Positions 50,863-60,189 of a stretch of DNA of 64,000 bases are shown here, in pieces (the stretch's first letter is position 1; each line of letters opens with the position of its first letter). The stretch is from an uncultured Caldilineaceae bacterium (lineage in GTDB: Bacteria > Chloroflexota > Anaerolineae > Caldilineales > Caldilineaceae), in the NCBI GenBank assembly GCA_951812725.1, contig OX638330.1, positions 1,550,001 through 1,614,000 of the forward strand, written 5' to 3'. The position numbers and the translations under genes were made by a program. The notes beneath the pieces were generated by a model that ran no database searches, was not told the DNA's origin, and saw only the letters and a program-made list of their open reading frames with translations.

Positions 50863-52590
50863 TCACATTGCCTCAGGGGCGGTCATACCCATCAGATTCA
50901 GCACTCGTGACAGGGCCGTCCTGGCCGCCAGGCATAGGAGCAGCCTGGCTCGCGCCAGAGGCGGCGACACGTCTGAATGCAGCACCTGGCAGTTTTCATA
51001 GAATGCGCTGAACGCTTTGGTCAGGTCTTCAGCGTAATATGTCAGGTTGTGGGGCGAAAGCCGCTCAACTGCCAGCTCGATCTGTTCCTCCATCTCCAAC
51101 ATTCTGCGGATGAGGGTCAACTCTGCTGGATGGGTGAGAAGGGACACGATTTCGCTGGCGTCATCGGGAATTACCTCCGGATCAACCATCCCATTTTCAG
51201 CCGCCCTTTGGATGAGTGAGCAGATACGAGCGTGCCCGTACTGGACATAAAACACGCGGTTTTCGTTTTTCCGCTGGACAGCCAGGCTCATATCGAACTC
51301 GACACTGCGTTCCGGGCTGGTGGTAAGCAGCATGAATCTTACGGCATCGGGCCCGACTTCTTCGACGACCTCGCGTACGGTCAGGAAATCGCCCGAACGC
51401 TTGCTCATTTTCACTTCCTGCCCGTCGCGAATCAGCTTGACCAGATTGTAGAGCAGAATGACCAACCGGTCCGGCTCAACGCCCAAGGCCTCCATCACCG
51501 CGCCCATACGGGGAATATGGCCCTGGTGATCCACTGCCCAGACATTGATGACCTTATCAAACTTGCGGCGAACAAATTTGTCGTAATGATAGGCGATATC
51601 GCTGGCGAAGTAGGTTGGCGCACCATTTGATCGGACGACAACCTCATCCTTTTCGTTGCCGGGATATTTGCTGGCCAGGAACCAGCGGGCGCCGTCCTTT
51701 TCTATGATTTCGCCCTCGTCGGTAAGCTGCTCAAGCAGCTTGTCTACGAGGCCTTCGTCATAGAGGCTTTTTTCGCTAAACCAGCGGTCGAAGGTTACGC
51801 CCAGCGCCGCCAGCTCCTCCTGGATATCCTGCATGACAATCTTACGGCCAATCTTTCTCAGTTCGTCTTTGGCCGTGCTCTGCTCCATATGGAAAAGACT
51901 TCCGTTTTCCATATCTCTGACGAGCCTGGCGTAGTCTTTCAGATAAGCGCCCTGGTAACCCCCTTCGGGGATTTCCACGTTTCGACCTGGCTCGCCGCCC
52001 GACTCTTCGCAAAGCTGAAGGTAAGTGGCATACAGGCTTTCGATGAAGAGCTGAAACTGTGTGCCGCTGTCATTGACGTAGAACTCTCGCTGAACTTCGT
52101 AACCGGCCGCCTCCAACAGGTTTGCGAGTGTGTCGCCAAGTACGGCATTGCGGCCGCCGCCGTAATGGAGCGGGCCGGTGGGATTGGCGCTGACATATTC
52201 CACCTGCCAGCGCTGCCCGGCCCCCCTGTCAATAGCGCCAAAGGCCGACCCTTGGGCGATAATTTCCACGACCTTGTCCTGTAGCCAGCGTTCATCGAGG
52301 CGAATGTTAATGAATCCCGGACCGGCCAGTTCGACGCTGCCGATAAGCTCTCCGACAGGGATTTCATCGACAATGGATTGGGCGAGTTGCCTGGGATTGG
52401 TCTTTTGGCCTGTGGCCTTTCTAACCGCGGAGGCAACAAGCATTGCGACGTTCGAACTGTACTCGCCGTGCTCAGGTTGGTTAGGGCGCTGAATTTCCAC
52501 AAGGGGGATGTCGGTCGTGGGCAGGTTGCCGGACTCTTGAGCCGCTGCAACTGCATCTGTGACGATTTGCCGAATCTGGTCTCGAATCAT
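50863..52590 (-). CDS. argS: Arginyl-tRNA synthetase
   Basis: A 575-residue class I synthetase that charges tRNA-Arg. The HIGH-type motif is SANPTGPLHYGGGRNAVLGD near residue 140, and the KMSKS-type loop is KMSKRSGDFLTVREV near residue 395. The N-terminal Add-1 domain (NVAMLVASAVRKATGQ) and the C-terminal anticodon-binding DALR domain (LSPHNLTYYAEDLTKAFSAFY) complete the family layout. The length is normal. It lies 85 bp downstream of polA on the same strand and 114 bp upstream of miniature element copy 4. Confidence 0.96.
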   Translation of the reverse strand: MIRDQIRQIVTDAVAAAQESGNLPTTDIPLVEIQRPNQPEHGEYSSNVAMLVASAVRKATGQKTNPRQLAQSIVDEIPVGELIGSVELAGPGFINIRLDERWLQDKVVEIIAQGSAFGAIDRGAGQRWQVEYVSANPTGPLHYGGGRNAVLGDTLANLLEAAGYEVQREFYVNDSGTQFQLFIESLYATYLQLCEESGGEPGRNVEIPEGGYQGAYLKDYARLVRDMENGSLFHMEQSTAKDELRKIGRKIVMQDIQEELAALGVTFDRWFSEKSLYDEGLVDKLLEQLTDEGEIIEKDGARWFLASKYPGNEKDEVVVRSNGAPTYFASDIAYHYDKFVRRKFDKVINVWAVDHQGHIPRMGAVMEALGVEPDRLVILLYNLVKLIRDGQEVKMSKRSGDFLTVREVVEEVGPDAVRFMLLTTSPERSVEFDMSLAVQRKNENRVFYVQYGHARICSLIQRAAENGMVDPEVIPDDASEIVSLLTHPAELTLIRRMLEMEEQIELAVERLSPHNLTYYAEDLTKAFSAFYENCQVLHSDVSPPLARARLLLCLAARTALSRVLNLMGMTAPEAM

Positions 52591-52675
52591 TGTCAGAATC
52601 CCTGGGCTTTTGCCTGCAGCCTCTTGATACAGGCCCAGGCGCCTTTTGTAAGTCTACCCTACCCAGGCAACTGGC

Positions 52676-55540
52676 TCAGTGAGCCACCGGCTGAGGTCGG
52701 GGCAATTGCTCCAAATCGTACCAGTTCGGTCCCGCTTCGATGTCGACCAACAATGGGACGTCCAGTTCGAAGGCCGACTCCATAACCTCACGCACAAGAA
52801 CTGCAACCGTTTCCAGTTCTTCGTGTGGAACTTCCAACACCAGCTCATCATGAACCTGCAGGAGCATTTTTGCACGCAGTCCCATGCTTTGCAGGCGATT
52901 GTAAAGGTTGCTCATGGCCAACTTAGTGATATCGGCGGCCGTTCCCTGGATGGGGGCGTTTATCGCCTGTCGTTCCAGCGCTTGCCTCTGATTGAAAGGC
53001 AGACGTTGTTTTAATTCGTCAAAGTTGCGCCGGCGGCCGGCGAGAGTCTCAACATACCCCAGTTCGCCAGCGGAACGAATGGTGTCGTCGATATATTGAC
53101 GCACCTTCGGATAGGTCGAGAAGTATTGTTCCAGGAACTCCTGCGCTTCGACCGGCCCCATGGTTGTGCGGCTGCTGAGACCGAAGGCGCTGACGCCGTA
53201 GATGGTGGCGAAATTGATCGTCTTGCCCAGCCCGCGCTGCTCGTACGAGACCTGGTCCAAGGGGACGTCGAAAAGCCTCGAAGCCGTTACGGCATGGATG
53301 TCCTGCCCTTGGCGGAAGGCGTCGAGCAATGGTTCTTCTCTGACGATATGGGCCAGGATGCGCAGTTCGACCTGGCTGTAATCGGCGGCCAGCAAGACGC
53401 TGCCCTCGGCGGCTTCAAAGGCCTTGCGTATCTCTCGGCCTTGTTCCGTGCGAATGGGAATATTTTGCAGATTCGGGTTGCTGCTGCTCAGGCGGCCGGT
53501 GGAGGATCCTGTCTGGTTGTAGCTGGTATGGAGGCGGCCGGTTGAATCGTTGACCAACTCTCCCAGCGCGTCCACGTAGGTCCCGCGCAACTTTTCCGAC
53601 TGGCGTTGCTCGAATAAGAGGTCCAGAAAGGTGTTCTGTTCGGGAGTCAGGTCTTCAGAGGAGGCTTTCAGTTTTTCCAACTCGCCTGCGGCTGTGCTGA
53701 CAAAACCGGATTTGGTCTTCTTGAGACCTTTGTCCGGGAAGCCCATCTCCTTGAACATGACCGAACTTAGCTGCTGGGTACTTCGGAGGTTAAACTCGTG
53801 GCCTACGATGTTCTTGAGAGTCGTGTTAATCTCTTGCAGGCGTGCCGCCAACTTCAGTGAAAGGTCGTCAAGGAAGTCGGTGTTGAGGCGGATGCCAGCC
53901 ATTTCCATGTTGGCCAGCACGGGCAGCAGAGGAAGTTCAATCTCCTCGTAAAGCTGCCACATTTTGGCGCCAGCCTCTTTCAATCGCGGCGCCAGGAGTT
54001 CCCACAACTGAATGGTTGCATCGACGTCAGCGCCGCAGTAGGCGGTCACGGCCTCGACATCGACTTTTGCAATCGAAATCTGGTTGCGCCCGGTCCCGAT
54101 TAAGGCCGAGATATCGGTCATCGTCCATCCGAGCTCCACTTCGGCCTGGCTTTTGAGACCGAGGGAGCGGCTGGCGGGATCCAACAGCCAGGCTGCTGTC
54201 ATGGTATCGTGAATAGGGCCTTCCACGTTCAGGCCGTGACGCCGGCATACCACCAGGTCATACTTAGCGTTGTGCGCAACTTTCGGGAGACTGGGGTTGG
54301 CAAAGTAGGGCTGCAGTGCCTCTCGCACCTGTTCCCATGGGAGTTGCCCGCCTTCATCGTGGCCGACAGGTATGTAGCAGGCTTCACCTTTTGCCCAGGC
54401 AATACCCAAGCCGACCAGATCGACGCTCATTGGGTCCCGACCGGTGGTTTCGACGTCAAATGAGAGGATGGACGCATTCTCCAGGCTCTCGCAAATCCGG
54501 GCTAGTTGTGACTGGCTCTGGACGCACTGATAGGCGTGGGATTCGTCCGTATGCGCTGATGGGCGCAGTCCCTGGGCTTCCGCGGCAGAATCCAGATTTG
54601 GGAAGAGACCACCTTGTCGGCCGCTCCCATTTGAGGCCGCCCCATCCAGACCGCCCTCTGACCCTGACTCGCTCAACTGGTCGAGTTCGCGTTGGAGGCT
54701 TCGGAAATCCAGTTCTTCGAATATGCGGCGCACCTCACCACTGTCATACTCTTTCAGGCGGTACGCGTCGGCGTCGAAAGTGACATCGAGGTCACAGACA
54801 ATGGTCATCAGCCGCTTGTTGCGGCGGACATCCTGTTCGGCTTCGCGGAGGTTCTGCTGGGTCTTGGGCCCTTTTATTTCATCGATGTGGGCGTACAAAT
54901 TGTCAAGAGAACCATACTTTTTCAGGAAGCGTATGGCAGTCTTTTCACCTACACCGGGTACACCGGGAATATTGTCGGAATTGTCACCGACCAGTGCTTT
55001 CATTTCCAGGAACTGATCGGGGTCCATGCCTCCGTATCGTTCGGCAACTTCGGTCACTCCATAGGGGATGGTAGCCGGCGAAGGACCGCCGGATGTATAG
55101 AGGATCTTGACGCGATCGGCGACCAATTGGAACATGTCGCGGTCGCCGGACAGAATCAACACATCGTGTCCCTCAGCGGCGGCCTGGCGGGCGAGCGCGC
55201 CAAGAACATCGTCCGCCTCGAAATTTTCGAGCGCGACGATGGGGATGCGCAGCGCGTTCAGCACCTGCTCGATGCGATCCATCTGGGAGCGCATGTCATC
55301 GGGCATGGAGTCCCTGGTCGCCTTGTAATCGCTGAATTCTTCGTGGCGCCAGGTATCGCCTTTATCGAATGCGACGGCAACGCCTTCAGGATCGTACTCC
55401 CGCAGCACGCTGAAGAGCTTGCGAAAGAAGCCAAACACGGCAGTCGTTGGCTCTCCGCGTGCAGTGGTCAAGGGAGTCTTAACTCCGAAAAAGGCCCGGT
55501 AGGCCTGTGAGTGACCATCGATTAGGAGGTAAGTCGACAC
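52676..55540 (-). CDS. polA: DNA polymerase I with 5' nuclease and intact proofreading domain
   Basis: A 954-residue family A polymerase. The N-terminal 5'-nuclease (residues 1-300) starts YLLIDGHSQAYRAFFG and contains VPGVGEKTAIRFLKKYGS. The 3'-5' exonuclease keeps all its catalytic motifs: FDVETTG (Exo I, about 362), HNAKYDL (Exo II, about 423) and YCGADVD (Exo III, about 502), so proofreading should work, unlike Thermus Pol I. The polymerase domain has LLAADYSQVELRILA (motif A, about 717) and VHDELVLEVP (motif C, about 900). It repairs and joins gaps and removes RNA primers. It is followed by argS on the same strand. Confidence 0.97.
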   Translation of the reverse strand: MSTYLLIDGHSQAYRAFFGVKTPLTTARGEPTTAVFGFFRKLFSVLREYDPEGVAVAFDKGDTWRHEEFSDYKATRDSMPDDMRSQMDRIEQVLNALRIPIVALENFEADDVLGALARQAAAEGHDVLILSGDRDMFQLVADRVKILYTSGGPSPATIPYGVTEVAERYGGMDPDQFLEMKALVGDNSDNIPGVPGVGEKTAIRFLKKYGSLDNLYAHIDEIKGPKTQQNLREAEQDVRRNKRLMTIVCDLDVTFDADAYRLKEYDSGEVRRIFEELDFRSLQRELDQLSESGSEGGLDGAASNGSGRQGGLFPNLDSAAEAQGLRPSAHTDESHAYQCVQSQSQLARICESLENASILSFDVETTGRDPMSVDLVGLGIAWAKGEACYIPVGHDEGGQLPWEQVREALQPYFANPSLPKVAHNAKYDLVVCRRHGLNVEGPIHDTMTAAWLLDPASRSLGLKSQAEVELGWTMTDISALIGTGRNQISIAKVDVEAVTAYCGADVDATIQLWELLAPRLKEAGAKMWQLYEEIELPLLPVLANMEMAGIRLNTDFLDDLSLKLAARLQEINTTLKNIVGHEFNLRSTQQLSSVMFKEMGFPDKGLKKTKSGFVSTAAGELEKLKASSEDLTPEQNTFLDLLFEQRQSEKLRGTYVDALGELVNDSTGRLHTSYNQTGSSTGRLSSSNPNLQNIPIRTEQGREIRKAFEAAEGSVLLAADYSQVELRILAHIVREEPLLDAFRQGQDIHAVTASRLFDVPLDQVSYEQRGLGKTINFATIYGVSAFGLSSRTTMGPVEAQEFLEQYFSTYPKVRQYIDDTIRSAGELGYVETLAGRRRNFDELKQRLPFNQRQALERQAINAPIQGTAADITKLAMSNLYNRLQSMGLRAKMLLQVHDELVLEVPHEELETVAVLVREVMESAFELDVPLLVDIEAGPNWYDLEQLPRPQPVAH

Positions 55541-55662
55541 TGTCGTTCACCTTTTTGCGCTATTCCCGCCTTTCTGAAAATGCTGGCCTGAAAAAGAGGC
55601 TTTGCAATTGCAGCCGGGAAGAGGTGCGTGCCGAGGTTGCACGCTAATACATCGTTATGCGG

Positions 55663-55878
55663 CTACTCTTCGATTTCCAGTTGGCCTTGCGTCACCAACT
55701 CCTGTATTTTTCCGATTTTCAGAATCGAACGAAGCGTGCGCATTTTGCGTCCCGCATCCAGCCTGTATACGCCGGTGGGAAGTTCCAGAATGTAATTTCT
55801 GTCGCTCTTATTGGCGAGGACGATCACTTCCTTTTTGTCCTTGAGCCAGCTAATGTCATCATAACTTCGTTTTGCCAC
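55663..55878 (-). CDS. Small protein of unknown function upstream of polA
   Basis: A 71-residue protein when started at the GTG at 55878, which has AGGAAGG five bases upstream; the open frame runs 31 codons further but those residues look non-coding. The sequence is mixed charged with a beta-like core (EVIVLANKSDRNYILELP) and a basic helix (RKMRTLRSILKIGKIQEL). I do not recognise the family. It could be a small nucleic-acid-binding or regulatory protein. It lies 122 bp upstream of polA on the same strand. Confidence 0.5.
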   Translation of the reverse strand: MAKRSYDDISWLKDKKEVIVLANKSDRNYILELPTGVYRLDAGRKMRTLRSILKIGKIQELVTQGQLEIEE

Positions 55879-56004
55879 GGCAACCTTCCTTTTGGCAGGA
55901 ACAGGGTCCAGGGACGGCAAACAGGTTGGCGTGAACCGCCTGCCAATAGTATGACGATTCGGCGCTTTCAAATGTTCTCAAGACTTACAACAATTGTACA
56001 GCCG

Positions 56005-57576
56005 CTATTGGAATTTGACAAGGTTCTTGGCGCGAAATAGCCGGGCATGGGGCTTTTCTGACTGCGAACGGGCGGGCCGGCCTATCCTGGCCTCGTGCAG
56101 TCCAACACCTGCGACGAGCGCATATCCGCAGAAGTAAAAGGCAAGGAATGGGAGATTCCACCAAAGGCTATTGACTGCAGCGATGTAACAGCTGACCCCG
56201 GCGTAGAGCGCAAGGAAAATCTCAGCTACTACAAGAGGTTCCAAGGCGAGGGCATAGCCGCTATGGCGCCAGGCACCTGATTGCCCTTCGACGCGGAACT
56301 TTGGCGTTCGCAGAAATGTTCCAGTGCGTCCGAGAAGGGCTTGCACTGCTGCCACGGAATTGCTTAGCGACAGACCCATTCCAAGCAGCATCAGAAGCGG
56401 CAGATAGGCCCAGCGCCGCAGCCAGCCCTGGGGATGAAGGCGCCGTTGCGCCAACGCATACAGGGCGGGAGGACCGATTGAAACCAGGCTCAGATAGGCT
56501 AACGGCCAGTAAGGCTGACCGCCATAGAGCATGAGCAGTGGTGTTACGAGCAGCAGCAGCAGGAGTAAAGGGTGAATGAGGTAGCCGCCGAGGTGAAGAT
56601 AGGCAGCTGTTCTCTTTGGCATGGACCAACCGCCATTCCAGACGGAAGCGCCCAGCTTGCGAAGGGTGGCTACGCTGCCTTTGGCCCAGCGGAACTGCTG
56701 CCGCTTGAAGGCCAGGAGTTGAGGAGGCAACTCGGCAGGGGCCTCAACTTCATCGAGGTATACGCCGCGCCAACCGGCCAATTGGGCGCGGTAGCTTAAG
56801 TCCAGGTCCTCGCAGAGCGTGTCGTCCTGCCAACCGCCGACAGCATCATCTTCGATGCAGGCGCGCCGCCATACACCGGCGGAGCCGTTAAACCCGAACG
56901 GCATAGCAATGGAATGGCGCGCGGCCTGCTCGACGACAAAGTGGCCGTCGAGGGCCAGCGCCTGGGCTCTTGTCAGTGGCGAAAAGCCGTCATTCAGGTG
57001 TGTCCAGCGAGTCTGAACGAAACCGATATCATTGCCATTTTCGTTCAGAAATGTAGGGATAGTGCGCTGCAAGAAATCAGGAAGAGGTGCAAAATCTGCG
57101 TCAAAAACTGCGATGAATTCGCCTGAGGCCGCGGACAATCCTTGCTTGAGGGCACCTGCTTTGAAACCGGTGCGGTCGCTGCGGTGCAGCACTCGTACAT
57201 CGACGCCTCGCCTTTGCCAGAATACAGCCCTGCTCTCTGCGAGAGCAGTTGTGCCGTCAGTGGAGTCGTCCAGCACTTGAATCTGCAAGCGGCTTGGGGG
57301 ATAGTGCAATTTGGCGCAGGCGTCGATGAGGCGACCGACGACATGAACTTCGTTGTAGACCGGAAGTTGCACGGTAACGGCCGGCCAGGCGGAACAGTCG
57401 CGCGGCGAACTGAGTGCCGTCGCCGCGAATGCCGGGGACGCCGAATCGTTGGAGATTCTGTCGGCGCGGATCTTCACGATCGTCAAGAGCAGGGCCTGCA
57501 TTCCGTAGGCGGCCAGGCCCAGCGCGCCGATCATATAAAGGACTTGCATGCCTATCAGTAGCAGAGTATGCGGCAA
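56005..57576 (-). CDS. Membrane glycosyltransferase family 2 (cellulose-synthase-like)
   Basis: A 523-residue processive-type glycosyltransferase. An N-terminal helix (about residues 5-30) anchors it; the GT-A domain has PVYNEVHVVGRLIDA, QVLDDSTDGT, the metal-binding FDADFAPLPDF, the acceptor-site motif CEDLDLSYRAQ and QQFRWAKG (the Q-x-x-R-W of processive enzymes). Four or five helices follow in the C-terminal third. The TTG at 57576 has GGAG eight bases upstream and is preferred to the ATG at 57549, which has no good site. Likely products are a surface polysaccharide or glycolipid made on the cytoplasmic face; the sugar donor is unknown. Confidence 0.85.
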   Translation of the reverse strand: MPHTLLLIGMQVLYMIGALGLAAYGMQALLLTIVKIRADRISNDSASPAFAATALSSPRDCSAWPAVTVQLPVYNEVHVVGRLIDACAKLHYPPSRLQIQVLDDSTDGTTALAESRAVFWQRRGVDVRVLHRSDRTGFKAGALKQGLSAASGEFIAVFDADFAPLPDFLQRTIPTFLNENGNDIGFVQTRWTHLNDGFSPLTRAQALALDGHFVVEQAARHSIAMPFGFNGSAGVWRRACIEDDAVGGWQDDTLCEDLDLSYRAQLAGWRGVYLDEVEAPAELPPQLLAFKRQQFRWAKGSVATLRKLGASVWNGGWSMPKRTAAYLHLGGYLIHPLLLLLLLVTPLLMLYGGQPYWPLAYLSLVSIGPPALYALAQRRLHPQGWLRRWAYLPLLMLLGMGLSLSNSVAAVQALLGRTGTFLRTPKFRVEGQSGAWRHSGYALALEPLVVAEIFLALYAGVSCYIAAVNSLWWNLPFLAFYFCGYALVAGVGLHEARIGRPARSQSEKPHARLFRAKNLVKFQ

Positions 57577-57734
57577 TTTAGGCGCTCCACTTTGACCCTT
57601 TTCCTGACCGGCTGGTGACTCTGATGACTACATTTCGTCCGTGTCAAAATCACTATGGTCCGAAACCAGAGAGTCATATTTCAAGCTAAACGTTCTGTTC
57701 CATAGTACGCATTTCCGAGGCTACACACGAAAAT

Positions 57735-57759
57735 GCCGACGGTCACCGTCGGCTTTTTT
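57735..57759 (+). terminator. Orphan intrinsic terminator
   Basis: A perfect 8-bp GC-rich stem (GCCGACGG with CCGTCGGC) has a 3-nt loop and is followed at once by six T residues. On the plus strand no gene ends within the preceding 8 kb except on the other strand, so it may end an unannotated small transcript between about 57580 and 57735. Confidence 0.75.
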
Positions 57760-58078
57760 CGACACCATAGGATTATAGTTCAGATTGAGGAATGCCCTAA
57801 AGTTTCCAAGACACTCGACTTTGGAACCTTCGAGTCAGACAAAAATTGGCCTAGAAAATGCCCAAGGGATATTTAGGAATTCTTTGGTTCGCTCCAAACT
57901 CAACTCTCCTAGGACATAGATCCCAAGCATGTCTCTGCGGGGGACTACCAATTCGACAGGGTTGCACTGGGCAAATATTGTGCGCCTTATCCTTCTTGCG
58001 AGCTTTTTGTTACAGTTCAGGCTCCGCCTCATCTCTAAATTGGATGAGCCAATGGTCAACAGGTCTCACCTAAGTTGT

Positions 58079-58144
58079 TCAATTGCGCCTATCTCGGAGC
58101 ACCATTTCGTAATCCAGGCGCTTTTTGTCCAACCAGTTGGCCAT
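58079..58144 (-). pseudogene. Displaced C-terminus of the PDDEXK-type nuclease gene
   Basis: If IS630 copy 2 and one TA are removed, the nuclease frame at 59353 continues without a break into this segment for 21 more codons (beginning MANWLDKK, ending RDRRN) and stops at TGA 58079-58081. This shows both the original gene end and the exact insertion site. Confidence 0.75.
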
Positions 58145-58245
58145 TAATGTAGATCCCAAATGAGATCAAGAGTATTGGTCAAGGGTACGTAAGTTGTGGT
58201 AGAACCATCTGACAGACTCGCTTTATGTAAGGAAAGGAAGCAAAG

Positions 58246-59342
58246 ATGGTTCGACCGGATATGGAAAAATGGGGACAGACGCTGGCTGACTTGCGGGTGT
58301 TGTCGGTGGAAGCCAAAGATGCCCGCAGCCGGGAACGTTTTCTGGCGTTGTATATGATCGCAGATAGGCAAACGAATGCCTGTGCTTGGGCGCGGGAAAT
58401 CGGACGCACCAAAGAGACAGTCTTGAATTGGGTACATCGCTACAATCAGTTTGGGCCCAAGGCCGTGTTCTATCGTCATACGGGTGGTCGTCGCCCTTTT
58501 TTAGCCCGGAGCGGGTCAAGCAGCTCGTCAGCGTAATCTGTGAGACGGAACCTGTAGAGCATGGCCTGCCCGGTCATGGTTGGACGTTGAAAAAGCTGCG
58601 GCGCTGGCTCAAGCAAGTCATGGATTGCGACCTCGCTCGCAGCACGCTGCACCGGGTTCTGCAAGCAGCGCGCTTGCGCTGGAAAAAGTGCCAAAAAGTG
58701 CTCAAGAAAGCCGACCCACAGAAACGTGCGGCCTTTATGGAACGCTTCCAAAGGTTGTATGAGCAACTCTGTCGCCAGCAGATCCGTTTGGTCTATATTG
58801 ATGAAGCCCACATCCACCGCGATATGGACTTGGGCTACACCTGGACCGCAAAGAACAAGATTGCTTGGCGTATGAGTGACTCTGCTCCGCTCTCCGATCG
58901 CATTAACTGGTATGGCGCCTACGATTTTGGCGCGGGGCAGTGTTTCATCTGGAACGAGGGCAACTGTAACCAAGAACACACGATTCAGTTCTTGCAGCGC
59001 ATGGCTGAATGGTTGGCGGATGAACCGGGCGTAGTCGTGCTCATTTGGGACGGCGCCCCCTGGCATCGGGCCAAGTCCGTTCAGGCTGCTGCCGCCAAAC
59101 TCTGTCTCACTCTCATCCCGCTGCCTGCCTATAGTCCCGACCTCAATCCGATTGAGAATCTCTGGCGCTGGATGCGAGAAGAGGTCACGCACAACCACTG
59201 CCATCAATCCATGCGTCACCTCTTCGATGCTTGCAAAGCTTTCATCGACTGTATCAATGCCCATCCCCACCAGGTAGTAACTCGTCTATGGCCTAAATTT
59301 GAACTCGACCCAGATTACGAGAAACTCTTGATATCAAATTGA
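58246..59342 (+). CDS. IS630 transposase, made by -1 frameshift (orfA 58246-58536, orfB 58386-59342)
   Basis: The arrangement is as in copy 1. OrfA (96 residues) carries the DNA-binding helix-turn-helix. OrfB carries the DDE catalytic triad in YIDEAHIH, LIWDGAPWH and NPIENLWRWMRE. A slip at T-TTT-TTA (58497-58503) would fuse 86 orfA codons to 279 orfB codons, giving about 365 residues. The second Asp region differs from copy 1 only by conservative changes (VLIWDGAPW against VIIWDGATW). Both frames are undisturbed, so this copy may be active. Confidence 0.9.
58497..58503 (+). other. Candidate -1 frameshift site in IS630 copy 2
   Basis: T TTT TTA in the orfA frame (codons CCT TTT TTA) is the classical slippery heptamer. 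After a -1 slip the next codon is AGC at 58503 in the DDE frame. Confidence 0.7.
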
Positions 59343-59344
59343 AC

Positions 59345-60163
59345 TTACATTAGTTTCCAATTGTGTCTCTCATGTGTACTGATTCTTAGTTCGGTAGTAC
59401 AACGGGGATTATCTCCTGGCAGGAAGTCTTCTGTTTCTAGGGCGTTGAACAGAGAACGCCGATAAGGTCTTATGCGCTCATATACTTGGTTGTCGGGTTC
59501 CTTCCCGTTACCGGTCAAATAGACTCTGACAAAATTAGCCTCGAAGTATTGTACGACACAGAGATCGGCGCCACTAACGAAATGTCGCCCCCTTCTAAGA
59601 TTGGAACCAGGATTGAATCTAGGCACGGGCGCATTCGGCAAGTGAGAGGCAAAATACTTCCAGAATTTCTGTGCCAAGGGATCTTGCCACTTCTTGGGAT
59701 GTTCAATGACATTCAAGACAACCTGGCGAGAACCGTTGCCATTCCCAAAGAGACTCAACTTAACAGCATAGAAGTTTGGTGACCTCTCACCTATATTGTT
59801 TAACAGACGGATGGCGGTAAGGTTGGTATACCAATAGTCGGGGGCAATCCAAACTCCACAGCGTGCCTTTAACCGGGCGACGTATGTAAGAAGTTGACCC
59901 AGATGTCTAGGATCTGCACGAGTAAGTTGATTCTCAATTACGATGAGGTCGCCGTTTCGAGCATTTTGGGCCAAAACATCGGCCTCATATGGGCCGGCAC
60001 GAACCTCCCTTCCCACAAAGTCCAACTCAATGTCCAATACGGAGGACAACTGATCCAAGTTTTCTTCAAGCCAAGGAGAGAAATCTTTCTCTTCGTCTCG
60101 CCACTTCTCCCTTTCGGCAACCTTTAGCAGCCTACCCAACTCCGAGTCATACACTAAACGCAC
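59345..60163 (-). CDS. PDDEXK-type nuclease-like protein (DUF4268-like), C-terminus cut by IS630
   Basis: A 272-residue protein with an N-terminal restriction-endonuclease-like fold. The core reads REVRAGPYEADVLAQ followed by GDLIVIENQLTRADPRHLGQ: an Asp on strand 2 and Glu-x-Asn/Gln on strand 3, the pattern of the DUF4268 and NucS-like groups where Gln can replace Lys. HLGQLLTYVARLKARCGVWIA is also typical of that group. The stop codon (59345-59347) lies inside the IS630 end, and the last native codon before the element is at 59353. Twenty-one original codons remain on the far side at 58079-58144. Loss of the tail may or may not inactivate it. Role in defence or repair is inferred from the family. 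Confidence 0.75.
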   Translation of the reverse strand: MRLVYDSELGRLLKVAEREKWRDEEKDFSPWLEENLDQLSSVLDIELDFVGREVRAGPYEADVLAQNARNGDLIVIENQLTRADPRHLGQLLTYVARLKARCGVWIAPDYWYTNLTAIRLLNNIGERSPNFYAVKLSLFGNGNGSRQVVLNVIEHPKKWQDPLAQKFWKYFASHLPNAPVPRFNPGSNLRRGRHFVSGADLCVVQYFEANFVRVYLTGNGKEPDNQVYERIRPYRRSLFNALETEDFLPGDNPRCTTELRISTHERHNWKLM

Positions 60164-60189
60164 CTTTCTCGATGCTACGCCTCCCTTAC

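Larger units (their letters stand above)
57577..58146. other. Intergenic stretch with an orphan terminator and a displaced gene end
   Basis: About 570 bp. It holds a strong plus-strand terminator (57735-57759) that follows no known gene and, at its right edge, the last codons of the nuclease gene cut off by IS630 copy 2 (58079-58144, minus strand). The remaining sequence has no obvious gene. Confidence 0.55.
58147..59350 (+). mobile_element. IS630-family insertion sequence, copy 2
   Basis: A complete 1204-bp element, the same length as copy 1 and inverted relative to it. TA target duplications are at 58145-58146 and 59351-59352. The terminal repeats of about 29 bp start AATGTA and share ATCAAGAGT. 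Scattered codon differences from copy 1 show the two are not a very recent duplication of each other. It is inserted in the 3' end of the nuclease gene on the opposite strand. Confidence 0.93.
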
